A stretch of DNA of 64,000 bases from Ceratobasidium sp. AG-K (lineage: Eukaryota; Basidiomycota; Agaricomycetes; Cantharellales; Ceratobasidiaceae): the NCBI GenBank assembly GCA_037039685.1, contig JAWNGF010000003.1, positions 806,001-870,000 of the forward strand. The letters run 5' to 3'. The position numbers and the translations under genes are program-made. Numbering within the stretch: the first letter of the stretch is position 1; the number at the start of each line of letters is the position of its first letter. Of the stretch, positions 24,393 to 32,771 are shown piece by piece. The notes beneath the pieces are model-generated. The model did no database searches. It saw only the letters and a list, made by a program, of their open reading frames with translations, and was not told the origin of the DNA.

Positions 24393-24849
24393 TGTCGTGA
24401 GCTAGCTCACTCCATCGGACTCGCCCACCGTCTTGCCCGCCTGTTTCCCTCTTTGTGCTATGTTTCCCGTTTCTGTTCGCCGCGTTGCCACCTTCTTGTG
24501 GTTATTCTGTTACATTGTGTAACGCGGCTGTGCTTTGTACGAGTCATGTCTGTTCATACAGCATGACTCACTTGGACACTCCTGACTGGCTGTTCTGTGT
24601 GACTCGTGTGGCTGCGCCTTGTATGACTCGGCCACGTTCTGAATATATATAGAGGACCAACAAGCCTGGTAACCCCAGCTTGTTTTGTCTCGTCAAAACA
24701 TCCCTTTTGAGTGACACTTTGAACCACCCCTACCCTCAAGATCCTACAGACGCTTAAGTGTGTTGCGGTTCAAGAGGTTCCTTAGGTCTTAGTGCCGTCC
24801 ACTCTCCATTGCGGCTTGTCTCATAGCCACCAAGAAGTAGTCTACGACA
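24393..24849 (+). repeat. 5' LTR
   Basis: 457 bp, starts TG and ends CA, with one base difference from the 3' LTR (C at 24691). It holds a TATA-like box at 24644-24651 and, about 33 bp downstream, the AGCTTGTTTTGT stretch that is complementary to the PBS, so U3/R/U5 can be placed: R probably starts near 24677. Confidence 0.95.
24644..24651 (+). promoter_or_regulatory. LTR TATA box
   Basis: TATATATA in the 5' LTR, about 33 bp upstream of AGCTTGTTTTGT (24677). The spacing fits transcription starting at or next to that sequence, which is also what the self-priming model requires. The same box is present in the 3' LTR. Confidence 0.6.
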
Positions 24850-24851
24850 TT

Positions 24852-24863
24852 ACAAAACAAGCT
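24852..24863 (+). other. Primer binding site, self-priming (Tf1-like)
   Basis: Two bases after the 5' LTR lies ACAAAACAAGCT, the exact 12-nt reverse complement of AGCTTGTTTTGT at 24677-24688 in the same LTR. The latter sits where the transcript should start. In the fission yeast Tf1 element the RNA 5' end folds back onto the PBS and primes minus-strand synthesis without a tRNA; the same arrangement is visible here. I see no alternative tRNA 3'-end complement at this site. Confidence 0.75.
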
Positions 24864-24871
24864 TAACAAAC

Positions 24872-26872
24872 ATGTCTATTCAAGAAGATGGAGGGTCACG
24901 TCCCTCATCTGTGATATCAACAAGAAGAGGACCTAGTCGGGCAGCAAGGCCCACAGGATCACTGAACGAGCAAGATATTGCACAAACTCAAGCGGGAGGT
25001 CCTGCCCGATCACGCCCCCAAAGTCAAACATCAATGCCGGGAGCTTTCGGCATTCCTGACATGACAACAGTACAAGAGGAAGAACCCACCATCACAAATA
25101 GAGAACCAGGAGATCTCACAAATGACCCTACTCCAGCGGTAATTCGTATTCCAACTGCAACCCCAGGGCCATCACGTCCCTTATGGCCGTTAGGAAACAG
25201 AAGACAGTTCTTTTCTCCCCAACCCGAAGCTCATGGGGGTGTATCGCTTGTTCCTATTAGACCCCCCCCCACACCACACGTTCCCAATGTCCCTACAGTT
25301 CCTCAAATTGGAGGAACCATCACCAACACAGGTCCAATTCCATTGGCTTCCCAGCCAGTCACACCGGTGATTCCAGCACCACCATATATCCCACAGGGTT
25401 ACTCCGAGCAATCAGGCCCGGTACAACAAGGCGCCGGAGATCCAGGGAGCTCAAGTTCAAGTTCCAGTTCTAGCGGCAGGACTGTAATCAGCAATTTAGA
25501 TGACCTAGACGACCTTCTAGAAGGAAGACACAACGCTACCCTTAGGGTTATAGACGGAATGAGGGTCACCATAGATCGAAGGCTCAGTGGCCTAGAACAA
25601 GCCACACAGGTTCTAGCAAACAACCAACAAATCTTCAACGACTCCATCAACACCCTACAAGGAACCCTGACAGACATTCTGAACTCGGCAAGAAACGGTG
25701 AACATAATTCCTTTCTAGTCGGCCAAGACGTTACCCGCCTTCGAAATGAAGTTACCAACACCCAAGGACTAGTAAATAACGTACGCGAAGAACTCAACAC
25801 TACCAGACAAGCACAACTCGAATGGAATGAGGCAGTAACTCAAGGACTAGAGACCTTACGACAAGAGGGAGCCTCCTTCACTACCAAAATTACGGAAGTT
25901 CAGCAAGCCATCAACAATATGCGAGAAGAAATGGATGAAGCATCCCTACACGGAATCACCTCTAGGCGATCAAATTCTCCACCTCATCCAGACGCGGAAT
26001 CTACCAGGATCGACGAATTAGAATTAAGAATCCAACGGCTGACCGAAAACCCAAACGCCGGTAATGGACCACGTCGTCCAAAAGTAACTCGTCCAGAAGC
26101 CTTCGATGGAAAGAAAGGGGAGGGTGCCGAAATGTTCATCACACAAATGGAAAGCTACTTCCTACGCCTAGGCGACCAATACACTTCCAGCAAAGAAAGG
26201 ATCCGCGAAGCCCTAGCAAACTTCAAATCCGAGAACAAAGCTGCCACTCACTGGGCACAAGTACTCTTACGATTGCTCAACCAAAGGGAAAATAACCAAA
26301 ACCTTGCCTCATGGGAAAATTTCAAGGCACACTTCATGGAACAGTTCAGCGACCCCAACAAAAAAGCTAAAGCCGAATCAGATATCCGAAAGTGCAAGCA
26401 GAACAACTCTGTAGCAAACTATGCCTCGGAGTTCCAATATCTGCTGGTAGACGTAAATTGGGGACAGGAAGCTCTGATCAACCAATTCAAGGAAGGACTG
26501 AAGTCAGAAGTCAAGACCGAACTTGCTCGCTTTGAACTGACCCTGATCAATGAAGATGGGACAGAACGAGAACTTTCCCTTGACCGGTGGATCTCAATCG
26601 CAATCTCTATTGACCAGAAATTGCAACAAATCAAAACCTCGACAGGAAAGAAGGCAGCCCAACCAACCACCAGCGGACAATCCTCTACAAAGCGACTGCC
26701 TGACAAAGTATACAAAGCAAGGATAGCAACCAACCGCTGCCTGAAGTGTGGACAGGAAGGACACCGCTCATTCAAATGCCCATCCAAGGAATGGATAACG
26801 ACGGAACCTAGCATTAAAGGAAGGGAGGCAACAATTATAGAAGACTCGGGAAAAGAAGGGGTCTCCCTCTAA
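24872..26872 (+). CDS. gag: Chromovirus Gag polyprotein
   Basis: One open frame of 666 codons. The N-terminal 200 residues are Pro/Ser-rich; residues about 210-360 are predicted helical and coiled; the capsid-like Retrotrans_gag region spans about 400-560 (PEAFDGKKGEG, HFMEQFSDP, YASEFQYLL); a CCHC zinc knuckle CLKCGQEGHRSFKC lies at about residues 623-636. The protein forms the particle and packages the RNA. It stops at 26870-26872, and the pol frame (-1) is already open from 26818, so the two overlap by about 55 nt. Codon use is A-rich, unlike host genes nearby. Confidence 0.95.
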   Translation: MSIQEDGGSRPSSVISTRRGPSRAARPTGSLNEQDIAQTQAGGPARSRPQSQTSMPGAFGIPDMTTVQEEEPTITNREPGDLTNDPTPAVIRIPTATPGPSRPLWPLGNRRQFFSPQPEAHGGVSLVPIRPPPTPHVPNVPTVPQIGGTITNTGPIPLASQPVTPVIPAPPYIPQGYSEQSGPVQQGAGDPGSSSSSSSSSGRTVISNLDDLDDLLEGRHNATLRVIDGMRVTIDRRLSGLEQATQVLANNQQIFNDSINTLQGTLTDILNSARNGEHNSFLVGQDVTRLRNEVTNTQGLVNNVREELNTTRQAQLEWNEAVTQGLETLRQEGASFTTKITEVQQAINNMREEMDEASLHGITSRRSNSPPHPDAESTRIDELELRIQRLTENPNAGNGPRRPKVTRPEAFDGKKGEGAEMFITQMESYFLRLGDQYTSSKERIREALANFKSENKAATHWAQVLLRLLNQRENNQNLASWENFKAHFMEQFSDPNKKAKAESDIRKCKQNNSVANYASEFQYLLVDVNWGQEALINQFKEGLKSEVKTELARFELTLINEDGTERELSLDRWISIAISIDQKLQQIKTSTGKKAAQPTTSGQSSTKRLPDKVYKARIATNRCLKCGQEGHRSFKCPSKEWITTEPSIKGREATIIEDSGKEGVSL

Positions 26873-29800
26873 CTGTGTGTGGAGAGACCAAGAAACCGGC
26901 AACGGAAACGATGTACTTTAGAGCGACAAATGAATCTACCATTGTTTACGCGAACGTTGCCGGAATCACAGAACCTATCCCAACCCTCATTGACTCTGGA
27001 GCTTCAAAGAACTTCCTGGACATTTCGTGGGCTCGGTCCAACAACATTCCACTCATAGAACTCTCCACTCCTAGAAGAGTAATTGGTATACAGGGGAAAG
27101 AGCTCTCTCACCAAATACGTTTCAAAGCAAAGCTGGAACTAGAAGTAGAGGGAAGAACCTTCAAACAAATCTTCTTCGCTATGCCCACTGGAGAAACTAA
27201 ACTTATCCTAGGATTGGAATGGTTAGAAGAATCGAACCCTGTCATCGATTGGAAAACAAAGCACATATCATGGCGGGCAGAAGCCATTCAAGCAAGGACG
27301 GCCTCAATAGACGACCTGCCCGAAGAATTCAAGGAATTTGCCGACGTCTTTAGCGAAGAGAAATTCAAGAGAATCCCAGATCACCGCCCATACGACTGTG
27401 CCATCGACTTCAAGGAAGGAGCTGAACTTCCGAAACCAGCCAGACCTATCCCACTCTCTCCAGCAGAGTCAATTGCACTGAGAGAATACTTGGATGAAGA
27501 AATCGCAGCAGGGAAAATTCGACCAAGCAAGTCACCTATTGCATCACCTTGCTTCTTTGTCAAAAAACCGATTGATCCCAAAAATCCAGGGGCAGTTCGG
27601 CAACTACGACTTGTTCAAGATCTTAGAGGAGTAAACGCCATCACGAAGGACAACAGATTCCCAATGCCCCTAATGGAAGACCTCTTGGAGAAGATCAAGG
27701 ACGCAAAAATTTTCTCCAAGATCGATTTGCGCATGGGTTTCAACAATATCAGAATCAAGGAAGGAGACGAGTGGAAGACGGCCTTCAGAACAAAAGAAGG
27801 ACTGTTCGAATATGTTGTCATGCCTTTTGGACTAAAAAACGCGCCCGCCATATTCCAAAGATATATGAACCACATCTTCCATGATCTCATCGACGTATGT
27901 GTCATAGTATATATCGACGACATCCTAGTCTTCTCTAAGGACAGAAGTCAACATACCGTGGATGTCAGAAAAGTGCTAAAAATCTTACTGGAAGAAAACC
28001 TATTCGCAAAGCTTCCAAAATGCGAATTCTTTGTCACCAAATTGACATATACTGGACTTGGAATCAGCGATACGGGCATTTCAATGGAGGAAGAAAAGGT
28101 CAAGGCAATAAAGGAGTGGAAGGAACCAAGAACAGTCAAGCAGGTCCAAGCATTCCTAGGATTCGCAAATTTCTACCGAAGATTTGTACCAAATTTCAGC
28201 CGATTAGCAAAACCCCTGACAACCTTAACAAGAAAGGAGAACAAATGGGAATGGGGAAGCGATCAGCAGGAAGCATTTGAAGCCCTAAAGACGGAAATCA
28301 GCAAGGAGCCCACACTACGCCATCCAAACCCGGAGAAACCCTTCTTCTTGGAAACAGACGCAAGTGGAGTAGCAATGGGAGCAATCCTGTCGCAAAGGCA
28401 AGATGATGGCTACCTACACCCCATTGCTTTTCTTTCAAAATCTTTCAATGAGGCTCAACTCAACTACGACGTCCACGATAAAGAACTTATGGCTATCATA
28501 GAATCTTTAACACATTGGAGGCTATACCTTGAAGGAACAAGGGACCCTATCACCATCTACACCGATCATAGGAACCTACAATTCTGGAAGGAAGCAAGAA
28601 CATTCAACCGTCGACATGCAAGGTGGCACCAATTGCTTGCTTCCTATAACTTTGACATCATATATCGCCCTGGAATCCTGTCATCAAAACCGGACCTGCT
28701 GTCAAGACGATCAGACCACGAAGATATCCCGACGCCTGAACAAGTTATGATATCTGCCGAAAAGTTCAAAGGATTTGTGGGACAAGTAGACACAAACATC
28801 ATAGAGACTATCAAGGAGGCTCAGGAAACGGATGAAGGACTGACACAAATCAAAGAAATCTGCAATTCAAGGGAAACGTTACCGAAAACCCTTCAACACA
28901 GCGCAAAAGATTTTGATTTCAAGGAGGGACTATTATGGTTCAAGGGAAGGATCTACGTGCCAGAAGATAAGGAATCCAGACTAGCCATTATGCGAATGCA
29001 TCACGACTCAAAAATCGCAGGACATCAAGGAAGGGCTAGAACTCTGGAACTTATATCAAGAAGATACTTCTGGCCAGGAATGACGCAAAGCATAAACAGA
29101 TACGTGGAATCTTGCGAAACCTGCCAACGGACAAAGGGATCAAAGTCAATAGTCCCGATCAAGCCTCTGGAGATTCCAAAAGGACCGTGGGAGGACATAG
29201 CGTTTGACTTCGTGGTAAAGTTACCTAAATCCAGAGGATTAGATAGCAACTTAGTAGTGGTGGACCGATTCTCAAGAATGGCGCACTTCATACCCTGCAA
29301 AGAATCTCACACGGCAAGCGACCTTGCAAATCTTTTCATCACAAATATTTGGAAACTGCACGGTTTTCCAAAGAGCACGATCTCAGACCGAGGAACTACC
29401 TTCAATTCCAAACTTATGAAAGCCATTTATGAGAAAATTGGAACTAGCCCAGGTTTCAGTACCGCCTACCACCCGCAAACAGATGGAATAACGGAGAGAA
29501 TCAATCAATGGATGGAAGGCTGGCTACAATCATTTGTCAACTACCGGCAGGATGATTGGGCGGACTTATTACCAATTGCGGAGTTCAGCTACAATCTACA
29601 GAAACACCGCGTAACAGGTAGTTCCCCCTTCAAAATTGTCTACGGGAGGGAACCACTGTGGAACATCTCGGCAGAAGAATCAGCGGTTCCAGAAGCAAAC
29701 AACATCACTGAAAAATGGCGTAAAATCCACGACGAAGCAATTGCATCTATGGAAACCCAAAGGCTCCCGGAAGAAGAGCCAATAAACAAGTACCAAGAAG

Positions 29801-30789
29801 GAGATCTAGTATGGCTGCTTGGAAAAAACATTCAAACAAAAAGACCATCAAAGAAACTGGACAACAAAAAGCACGGACCATTTGTTGTGAAGCGACAGAT
29901 AGGATCACACGCTTATGAGCTTGATTTGCCGGCAACAATGAGGGTGCACCCTGTTTTCCACATCGATCTGCTCAGCCCTTACAAGGGAGACACTGAGTTC
30001 AGCCGTAACCAACCCCGACCACCGCCAATCATAACAGAAGAAGGAGAAGAAGAATACGAAGTAGAGAAAATCTTGGACTGGAAAGAGACAAAGGACGGTC
30101 TTTTTTACAGGGTCAGATGGAAGGGTTATGGAAGTGAAGAAGATACAGAACAAAGGGCGGAAGATTTTGGTCACCTTTCAAAGATCATCAAGGACCTTCT
30201 ACGCCGACACCCCGAGGCTCCCACGCCATCTAACTACAATCCAGGGAAGATAAAAGGCAGAGGGGGCGAAACCAGTAGTATCACTTGCAAAACTTGCTAC
30301 TACTCCAAAAAACACCACCAACTCTACTCTTTAAACCTCTTCTGCACTCTAAAATGCCTGCCGTCACCCGTTCTACCATCACCAACAACCTCGTCCGCGT
30401 CCTCGAAGGACCTGCTTTCGCCACGGCAAGGATCCTCGACTCCGGGGCCGCACTCTACGTTTTCAAAAGGTCCCAACAAAGCTCGGGAAGGATGCACTTT
30501 AGGGCGTCGGACGACGTGCTGCACTCGGACCTGGGAGAGTTCCAATGGGTCGGAAAGAAGTGGCCGACACGCATGCAACTCCTACGGAAGGACATATTCG
30601 TCTGCCGAGGGTGCGCGGCTTTCCAGGTCTCCGAGGTCGTCCTCCTCTCCACCCACATGCTCGGGGTGGTTGAATGGGGACAAGAGGGAGCGTACTCAAG
30701 CGAATGGGTACCCGGGTACGACGGAAGGCAGCCAACGCTTCGGCCTAAATGGAACGACACTTGGGACGCCAACTACGAGAAGGACCTGA
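26818..30789 (+). CDS. pol: Chromovirus Pol polyprotein with chromodomain
   Basis: The pol frame is -1 relative to gag and open from 26818; no ATG is obvious at its start, so it is probably made by -1 frameshifting in the overlap. From 26875 the order is: retropepsin (LIDSGAS, near nt 26990), reverse transcriptase with YIDD at 27909-27920, RNase H (ETDASG, about 28350), integrase H2C2 zinc domain (about 28996-29125), integrase core with D (about 29205), D (SDRGTTF, about 29383) and E (about 29490), and a chromodomain (YEVEKILDW to YRVRWKGYG, about 30050-30200). Chromodomains direct integration to chromatin marks. Beyond about 30280 the frame stays open to 30789, but that tail overlaps the third ORF and may be an accident of the overlap. 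Confidence 0.95.
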   Translation, partial: RKGGNNYRRLGKRRGLPLTVCGETKKPATETMYFRATNESTIVYANVAGITEPIPTLIDSGASKNFLDISWARSNNIPLIELSTPRRVIGIQGKELSHQIRFKAKLELEVEGRTFKQIFFAMPTGETKLILGLEWLEESNPVIDWKTKHISWRAEAIQARTASIDDLPEEFKEFADVFSEEKFKRIPDHRPYDCAIDFKEGAELPKPARPIPLSPAESIALREYLDEEIAAGKIRPSKSPIASPCFFVKKPIDPKNPGAVRQLRLVQDLRGVNAITKDNRFPMPLMEDLLEKIKDAKIFSKIDLRMGFNNIRIKEGDEWKTAFRTKEGLFEYVVMPFGLKNAPAIFQRYMNHIFHDLIDVCVIVYIDDILVFSKDRSQHTVDVRKVLKILLEENLFAKLPKCEFFVTKLTYTGLGISDTGISMEEEKVKAIKEWKEPRTVKQVQAFLGFANFYRRFVPNFSRLAKPLTTLTRKENKWEWGSDQQEAFEALKTEISKEPTLRHPNPEKPFFLETDASGVAMGAILSQRQDDGYLHPIAFLSKSFNEAQLNYDVHDKELMAIIESLTHWRLYLEGTRDPITIYTDHRNLQFWKEARTFNRRHARWHQLLASYNFDIIYRPGILSSKPDLLSRRSDHEDIPTPEQVMISAEKFKGFVGQVDTNIIETIKEAQETDEGLTQIKEICNSRETLPKTLQHSAKDFDFKEGLLWFKGRIYVPEDKESRLAIMRMHHDSKIAGHQGRARTLELISRRYFWPGMTQSINRYVESCETCQRTKGSKSIVPIKPLEIPKGPWEDIAFDFVVKLPKSRGLDSNLVVVDRFSRMAHFIPCKESHTASDLANLFITNIWKLHGFPKSTISDRGTTFNSKLMKAIYEKIGTSPGFSTAYHPQTDGITERINQWMEGWLQSFVNYRQDDWADLLPIAEFSYNLQKHRVTGSSPFKIVYGREPLWNISAEESAVPEANNITEKWRKIHDEAIASMETQRLPEEEPINKYQEGDLVWLLGKNIQTKRPSKKLDNKKHGPFVVKRQIGSHAYELDLPATMRVHPVFHIDLLSPYKGDTEFSRNQPRPPPIITEEGEEEYEVEKILDWKETKDGLFYRVRWKGYGSEEDTEQRAEDFGHLSKIIKDLLRRHPEAPTPSNYNPGKIKGRGGETSSITCKTCYYSKKHHQLYSLNLFCTLKCLPSPVLPSPTTSSASSKDLLSPRQGSSTPGPHSTFSKGPNKAREGCTLGRRTTCCTRTWESSNGSERSGRHACNSYGRTYSSAEGARLSRSPRSSSSPPTCSGWLNGDKRERTQANGYPGTTEGSQRFGLNGTTLGTPTTRRT

Positions 30790-31118
30790 GCGACTGGAGG
30801 ATGGAGAGGGGCCGATACCAGAAAGAGAAGATCGACTGGGAGCCCTTCTGGTGGAAGAAGGAGGAGACTGATGTGTCGGCATGGAAGGAGGCGGAGCCCG
30901 ATGTGCGCCAGTGGGACAAGGATTTTGTGGAGGTTCAGGAAAGGGTTTTGGACTGGGCCAAGGCGGACTGGACAAAGGAGGAGACCTGGGAGGAATGGGA
31001 GAAATTCTCGGACGAACCAGGCAATACCGCCTTCAATCCGATCGACCTGACCTTGGAGGAGGACGAAGGACTGGAGGAGCACATGCTCGCAAAAGGCAAG
31101 GATTGTGGGATCCAGTAG
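30354..31118 (+). CDS. Chromovirus third ORF, tryptophan-rich acidic protein
   Basis: An ATG-initiated frame of 254 codons between pol and the 3' LTR, overlapping the pol tail by about 435 nt in another frame. It begins MPAVTRSTITNNLVRVLEGP. The first half is mixed and has one CxxC (CRGC). The second half is strongly charged and contains most of about 16 tryptophans, in units such as KDLSDW, EKIDW, RVLDW, KADW and EEWEKF. There is no signal peptide or membrane segment, so it is not an envelope protein. G/C-ending codons dominate, in contrast to the A-rich gag and pol. I do not recognise the family. Its position, intact frame and codon use suggest a captured gene that is still coding; the role is unknown. 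Confidence 0.6.
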   Translation: MPAVTRSTITNNLVRVLEGPAFATARILDSGAALYVFKRSQQSSGRMHFRASDDVLHSDLGEFQWVGKKWPTRMQLLRKDIFVCRGCAAFQVSEVVLLSTHMLGVVEWGQEGAYSSEWVPGYDGRQPTLRPKWNDTWDANYEKDLSDWRMERGRYQKEKIDWEPFWWKKEETDVSAWKEAEPDVRQWDKDFVEVQERVLDWAKADWTKEETWEEWEKFSDEPGNTAFNPIDLTLEEDEGLEEHMLAKGKDCGIQ

Positions 31119-31148
31119 AGCCCATCCAGGTCCCCTAAATGGTCTCTT

Positions 31149-31160
31149 AAGGGGGAGTAA
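31149..31160 (+). other. Polypurine tract
   Basis: AAGGGGGAGTAA ends exactly at the first base of the 3' LTR (31161). This is the expected position of the plus-strand primer for reverse transcription. Confidence 0.85.
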
Positions 31161-31617
31161 TGTCGTGAGCTAGCTCACTCCATCGGACTCGCCCACCGTC
31201 TTGCCCGCCTGTTTCCCTCTTTGTGCTATGTTTCCCGTTTCTGTTCGCCGCGTTGCCACCTTCTTGTGGTTATTCTGTTACATTGTGTAACGCGGCTGTG
31301 CTTTGTACGAGTCATGTCTGTTCATACAGCATGACTCACTTGGACACTCCTGACTGGCTGTTCTGTGTGACTCGTGTGGCTGCGCCTTGTATGACTCGGC
31401 CACGTTCTGAATATATATAGAGGACCAACAAGCCTGGTAACCCCAGCTTGTTTTGTCTTGTCAAAACATCCCTTTTGAGTGACACTTTGAACCACCCCTA
31501 CCCTCAAGATCCTACAGACGCTTAAGTGTGTTGCGGTTCAAGAGGTTCCTTAGGTCTTAGTGCCGTCCACTCTCCATTGCGGCTTGTCTCATAGCCACCA
31601 AGAAGTAGTCTACGACA
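31161..31617 (+). repeat. 3' LTR
   Basis: 457 bp, identical to the 5' LTR except T at 31459 in place of C. It is followed by the CTACG target duplication at 31618-31622. Confidence 0.95.
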
Positions 31618-32357
31618 CTACGGACAGTTGGCTTGTACTGAACTATAAATTTAAATGATAGAATATTGTCTAGGATACTAGGCGTAATAGAAAGAGGTGC
31701 TATTAATATAGAAATCAGCCAGAATAGTGTCAAATGCACCAGAGAGACTTACCATTCCTTGCCGCATCTAATGTGAATCCCGCTCACAGCTGTGCCTCGG
31801 GCGACAAGCCACCAGTTGCTGGGTTATATCCCTCATTACCAGGGTCGGATGCATCAGATCCGGGGTGTCCAGCGGTCAAATCTGAATTGCTGGTGGAGAG
31901 GTTGGTGGACTTTGTTACAGTCCAATCGCCAACGTCCGTATGCGGATGTGCACACATAACTTGCTCCCAGATGTGAGTTAGGTCAACTTTGGGTATAGGA
32001 TCGGGGACCTGGGCATTTTCGGGGATAAGGAGGGGTAGATCGGGGGGTCCGGGGGTGCTATCAAACATGGGGTGCACGCCGCCGGCGGGTTTGGACTGAG
32101 CAACGGCGGATCCACGGCGTGCGCTGAGCGACACCCTACTGGATAAATGGCGACAAAAGCTCTCTCTGTATTATTGTAATTTAGCATAACTAATTGATAG
32201 TAAATTGGATTACTCACCGTGCCCTTGCCAGACGTTCGCTCGATTTATGTCGCTTTTTTTGCCAATTTCCTTGGAGGTGACGCTTCCGCGTCTTGGTTGT
32301 CACCAGCTTGTTAATGTCGCAGTTGCCGCAATCGCAGGGGACTCTTCTTTTTCCCAT

Positions 32358-32771
32358 TTCTGCGGCGGAGGGTGCATGCAAGGAGCGGGCACGTAAAATT
32401 TCCGCCTGTGGCGGGTCGCCACTTAAGCGCTGGGATGTCTATAAAGACAGACGGACTCCGTGTGCGCATCCCCCTTGCTCCCGACCACCCCCCTCCCCAG
32501 TTGACCTCCAAACAACCTCCTCAGATTGTTTGGACGCCTTAAATAGACCAAGGTAAATATCTCTGCTCATCCCAAATATCTCATTTTTATCGCTGACTCT
32601 GAACCACCATCTGCGCGCACAGCATTCATTTTGCTCTCGCCCTCCACATCCCCCATTATCGATTTCATTATATTTCCCAGTAAGTACAAAGCTTGCTTAT
32701 AGGCTACCTAGTTGATTGACGCGCTCTGACGCACTTGTTTGCACTTTTTCCTTAATTATAGCGCATTCATT
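32358..32771. promoter_or_regulatory. Divergent promoter region of CACTA element 1
   Basis: About 400 bp between the transposase start (minus) and the accessory gene start (plus). It includes pyrimidine-rich leader sequence before 32772. No clear TATA box is evident. The same head-to-head layout occurs in element 2, which suggests a shared bidirectional control region. Confidence 0.45.

Larger units (their letters stand above)
24393..31617 (+). mobile_element. Ty3/gypsy chromovirus LTR retrotransposon
   Basis: A complete 7225-bp element with two 457-bp LTRs (TGTCGTGAGC...TCTACGACA), a PBS after the 5' LTR, gag, pol, an additional third ORF, a polypurine tract before the 3' LTR and a 5-bp TSD (CTACG). 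Pol has the Ty3/gypsy order protease, RT, RNase H, integrase, with a C-terminal chromodomain, so it is a chromovirus. The two LTRs differ at a single position (24691 C, 31459 T), which implies a very recent insertion. All ORFs are open. It lies inside the transposase gene of CACTA element 1, in the opposite orientation to that gene. Confidence 0.96.
21875..32357 (-). pseudogene. Tnp2-family transposase, split by chromovirus
   Basis: The gene reads on the minus strand from an ATG at 32357 to a stop at 21875, with the chromovirus occupying 24393-31617. Exon 1 (32218-32357) encodes a cysteine/histidine DNA-binding knuckle, CDCGNCDINKLVTTKTRKRH. The next part is Pro-rich. The Tnp2/Transposase_21 core follows left of the retroelement: CCKNSCVCYTG and CPYC zinc motifs, CWPIILINYN, IICVGVIPGPHSPKD, FLLRAHILAVFGDIPA, FPCRFC, VWAYWAFPMEQYC. 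All have close counterparts in the intact transposase of element 2. Removing the retroelement and one TSD copy restores an open frame across 31623/24387. A separate one-base shift lies at the T run 23143-23147 (plus strand). Non-functional as assembled. Confidence 0.85.

Noticed and set aside
24455..24739. ORFs inside the LTRs (also 31223-31507) as genes
   Set aside because: They are duplicated only because the LTRs are duplicated and have no family pattern; LTR control sequences explain the region.
30420..30450. DSGA in the chromovirus third ORF as a second retropepsin active site
   Set aside because: The context (ARILDSGAALYVF) looks similar, but there is no second hydrophobic ILG-type motif or flap at the right distance, and pol already has a complete retropepsin.
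30280..30789. The C-terminal 170 codons of the pol frame as a real Pol domain
   Set aside because: They overlap the third ORF, are low-complexity (Ser/Pro/Thr/Arg) as expected of an off-frame reading of GC-rich coding sequence, and follow the chromodomain, which normally ends Pol.
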